Part shown: piece after piece, positions 6,414-6,828 of the stretch
Layout: each line of letters starts with the position of its first letter
How positions within the stretch are numbered: the stretch's first letter is position 1
From: an uncultured Prevotella sp.
Lineage (GTDB): Bacteria; Bacteroidota; Bacteroidia; Bacteroidales; Bacteroidaceae
Assembly (NCBI GenBank): GCA_905372445.1
Contig: CAJPPF010000125.1
Location: 1-6,828 of the forward strand
DNA length: 6,828 nt
Reading direction: 5' to 3'
Made by a program: the position numbers and the translations under genes
The notes under the pieces: model-generated
Databases searched by the model: none
Told to the model about the DNA's origin: nothing
What the model saw: only the letters and a program-made list of their open reading frames with translations

Positions 6414-6523
6414 AGCGAAATAGAAAACCAAGGACAAGGATTTACACAGTCTGCATAGCAACAAACACTATCTTTGAGAATCGACAAGAGCTGAAACAAG
6501 CTTAATTTCGTGCTTTTTATCGG

Positions 6524-6607
6524 AAAAAGCGACTGTTCTTTACGCTGAAAACAGCGGTTTTATCGGCAAGAAACGCCGGTTTTAGACGTAAGAAACGGCA
6601 CTTCTTG
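6524..6607. repeat. Short array of degenerate quasi-palindromic repeats
   Basis: Four adjacent units begin with an A run: 6524-6547 (24 bp, AAAAAGCGACTG...), 6548-6570 (23 bp, AAAACAGCGGTTTTATCGG...), 6571-6592 (22 bp, AAACGCCGGTTTTAGACG...) and a cut-short 6593-6607 (AAACGGCACTTCTTG). Units 2 and 3 agree at 16 of 22 aligned bases. The core AAAAC-NGCNG-GTTTT reads almost the same on both strands, so each unit can fold on itself. There are no unique spacers and no cas gene, so this is not CRISPR. It is most likely an intergenic repeat family of this genus, degenerate at this copy. Confidence 0.6.
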
Positions 6608-6785
6608 AAATTGATTCGTTTTTTTATATTCATTAAAAAGGTCTATTACATTGATTGTCAACATATTATATGTAATAGCAAAAATAAGTGTTTTTTGTAA
6701 TCGAAAGGCAATGAGCTGGCAAATATTGGCTGTATGCATGCTTAGAACAGCCTTTTTGTTGAATTTATTCATAACACCAATAAAT

Positions 6786-6821
6786 ATATCCGCAACACCT
6801 ATTTATCGGCATTGCGGATAT
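6786..6821. repeat. Perfect 10-bp-arm inverted repeat at the right edge
   Basis: ATATCCGCAA (6786-6795) and TTGCGGATAT (6812-6821) are exact reverse complements around a 16-base loop. The loop contains TTTATCGGCA (6802-6811), also found exactly in the second unit of the nearby array (6559-6568). On the minus strand the stem is followed by ATTTATTGG, so it could end a leftward gene beyond the window. It could equally be an operator or another member of the repeat family. Confidence 0.6.
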
Positions 6822-6828
6822 TATATAT

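Larger units (their letters stand above)
6231..6828. other. Gene-poor, repeat-bearing region
   Basis: About 600 bases after the lipoprotein hold no convincing gene. Two minus-strand open frames (6308-6499, 63 codons; 6560-6772, 70 codons) lack recognisable domains and ribosome sites, and the second reads through the degenerate repeat array. What is present: a compound hairpin (6372-6413), quasi-palindromic tandem units (6524-6607), TTTAGACGTAA at 6307-6317 and again at 6581-6591, TTTATCGG at 6516, 6559 and 6802, and a terminal inverted repeat (6786-6821). The spread of shared short words suggests one repeat family or a decayed non-coding element. Confidence 0.6.

Noticed and set aside
6469..6476. 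TATCTTTG as a -7 promoter box
   Set aside because: No -33 TTTG at a workable distance and no gene downstream on the plus strand; likely chance in AT-rich DNA.
6308..6499. 63-codon minus-strand frame, cysteine-rich in the middle
   Set aside because: No ribosome site or recognisable domain, and it overlaps the compound hairpin; it could be part of a repeated non-coding element, so it is not called a gene.
6524..6607. CRISPR array
   Set aside because: Units are contiguous with no spacers, diverge from one another, and no cas gene is near.
6560..6772. 70-codon minus-strand frame
   Set aside because: AT-rich composition, no domain, and its C-terminal end is just translation of the tandem repeats.

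Overview
The window looks like core chromosome of a Bacteroidales bacterium, most likely Prevotella or a close relative. The evidence is AT-rich DNA, Bacteroidetes-type promoter boxes (TAnnTTTG at -7, TTTG at -33) instead of the E. coli type, mostly weak Shine-Dalgarno sequences, a divergent (GKVGSGKS) Walker A motif in the FtsE-like ATPase, and a GldB-like lipoprotein. I see no phage, transposase, CRISPR array, tRNA or rRNA.

Left half (1-3800, minus strand, transcribed right to left): a tightly packed block runs in the order hisIE remnant, ftsE-like ABC ATPase, lysC (aspartokinase), lysA (diaminopimelate decarboxylase), and then the first 35 codons of an unidentified membrane protein leaving the window at base 1. 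LysC and LysA are the first and last enzymes of the aspartate-to-lysine route, which also supplies diaminopimelate to peptidoglycan. FtsE belongs to the cell-division FtsEX system, so the block has a cell-wall and division flavour. The gene at the head of the block, hisIE (steps 2 and 3 of histidine synthesis), is clearly dead: two internal stops, an internal deletion that removes a metal-binding segment, a change of frame, and a lost or scrambled N-terminus. Its promoter region seems to survive, presumably because it still serves ftsE-lysC-lysA.

Middle (3796-3934): a compact divergent control region. Two -7 boxes point away from each other inside an imperfect 23-bp inverted repeat. The rightward transcript then begins with an 11-bp stem-loop that includes a five-codon mini-ORF.

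Right half (3935-6230, plus strand): mtaB, a radical-SAM tRNA methylthiotransferase, then after 130 bp with its own well-formed promoter, a GTG-started lipoprotein resembling GldB. An eight-codon ORF overlaps the lipoprotein start in a GTGA stop-start arrangement.

Right end (6231-6828): about 600 bases with no convincing gene. They hold a compound hairpin that may be the lipoprotein terminator, a short array of degenerate quasi-palindromic 22-24-bp repeats, scattered copies of TTTATCGG and TTTAGACGTAA, and a perfect 10-bp-arm inverted repeat at the very end. The most unusual things in the window are the decayed hisIE still attached to a live operon, the symmetric divergent promoter, and this repeat-rich non-coding block. 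I found no clearly new multi-gene system.
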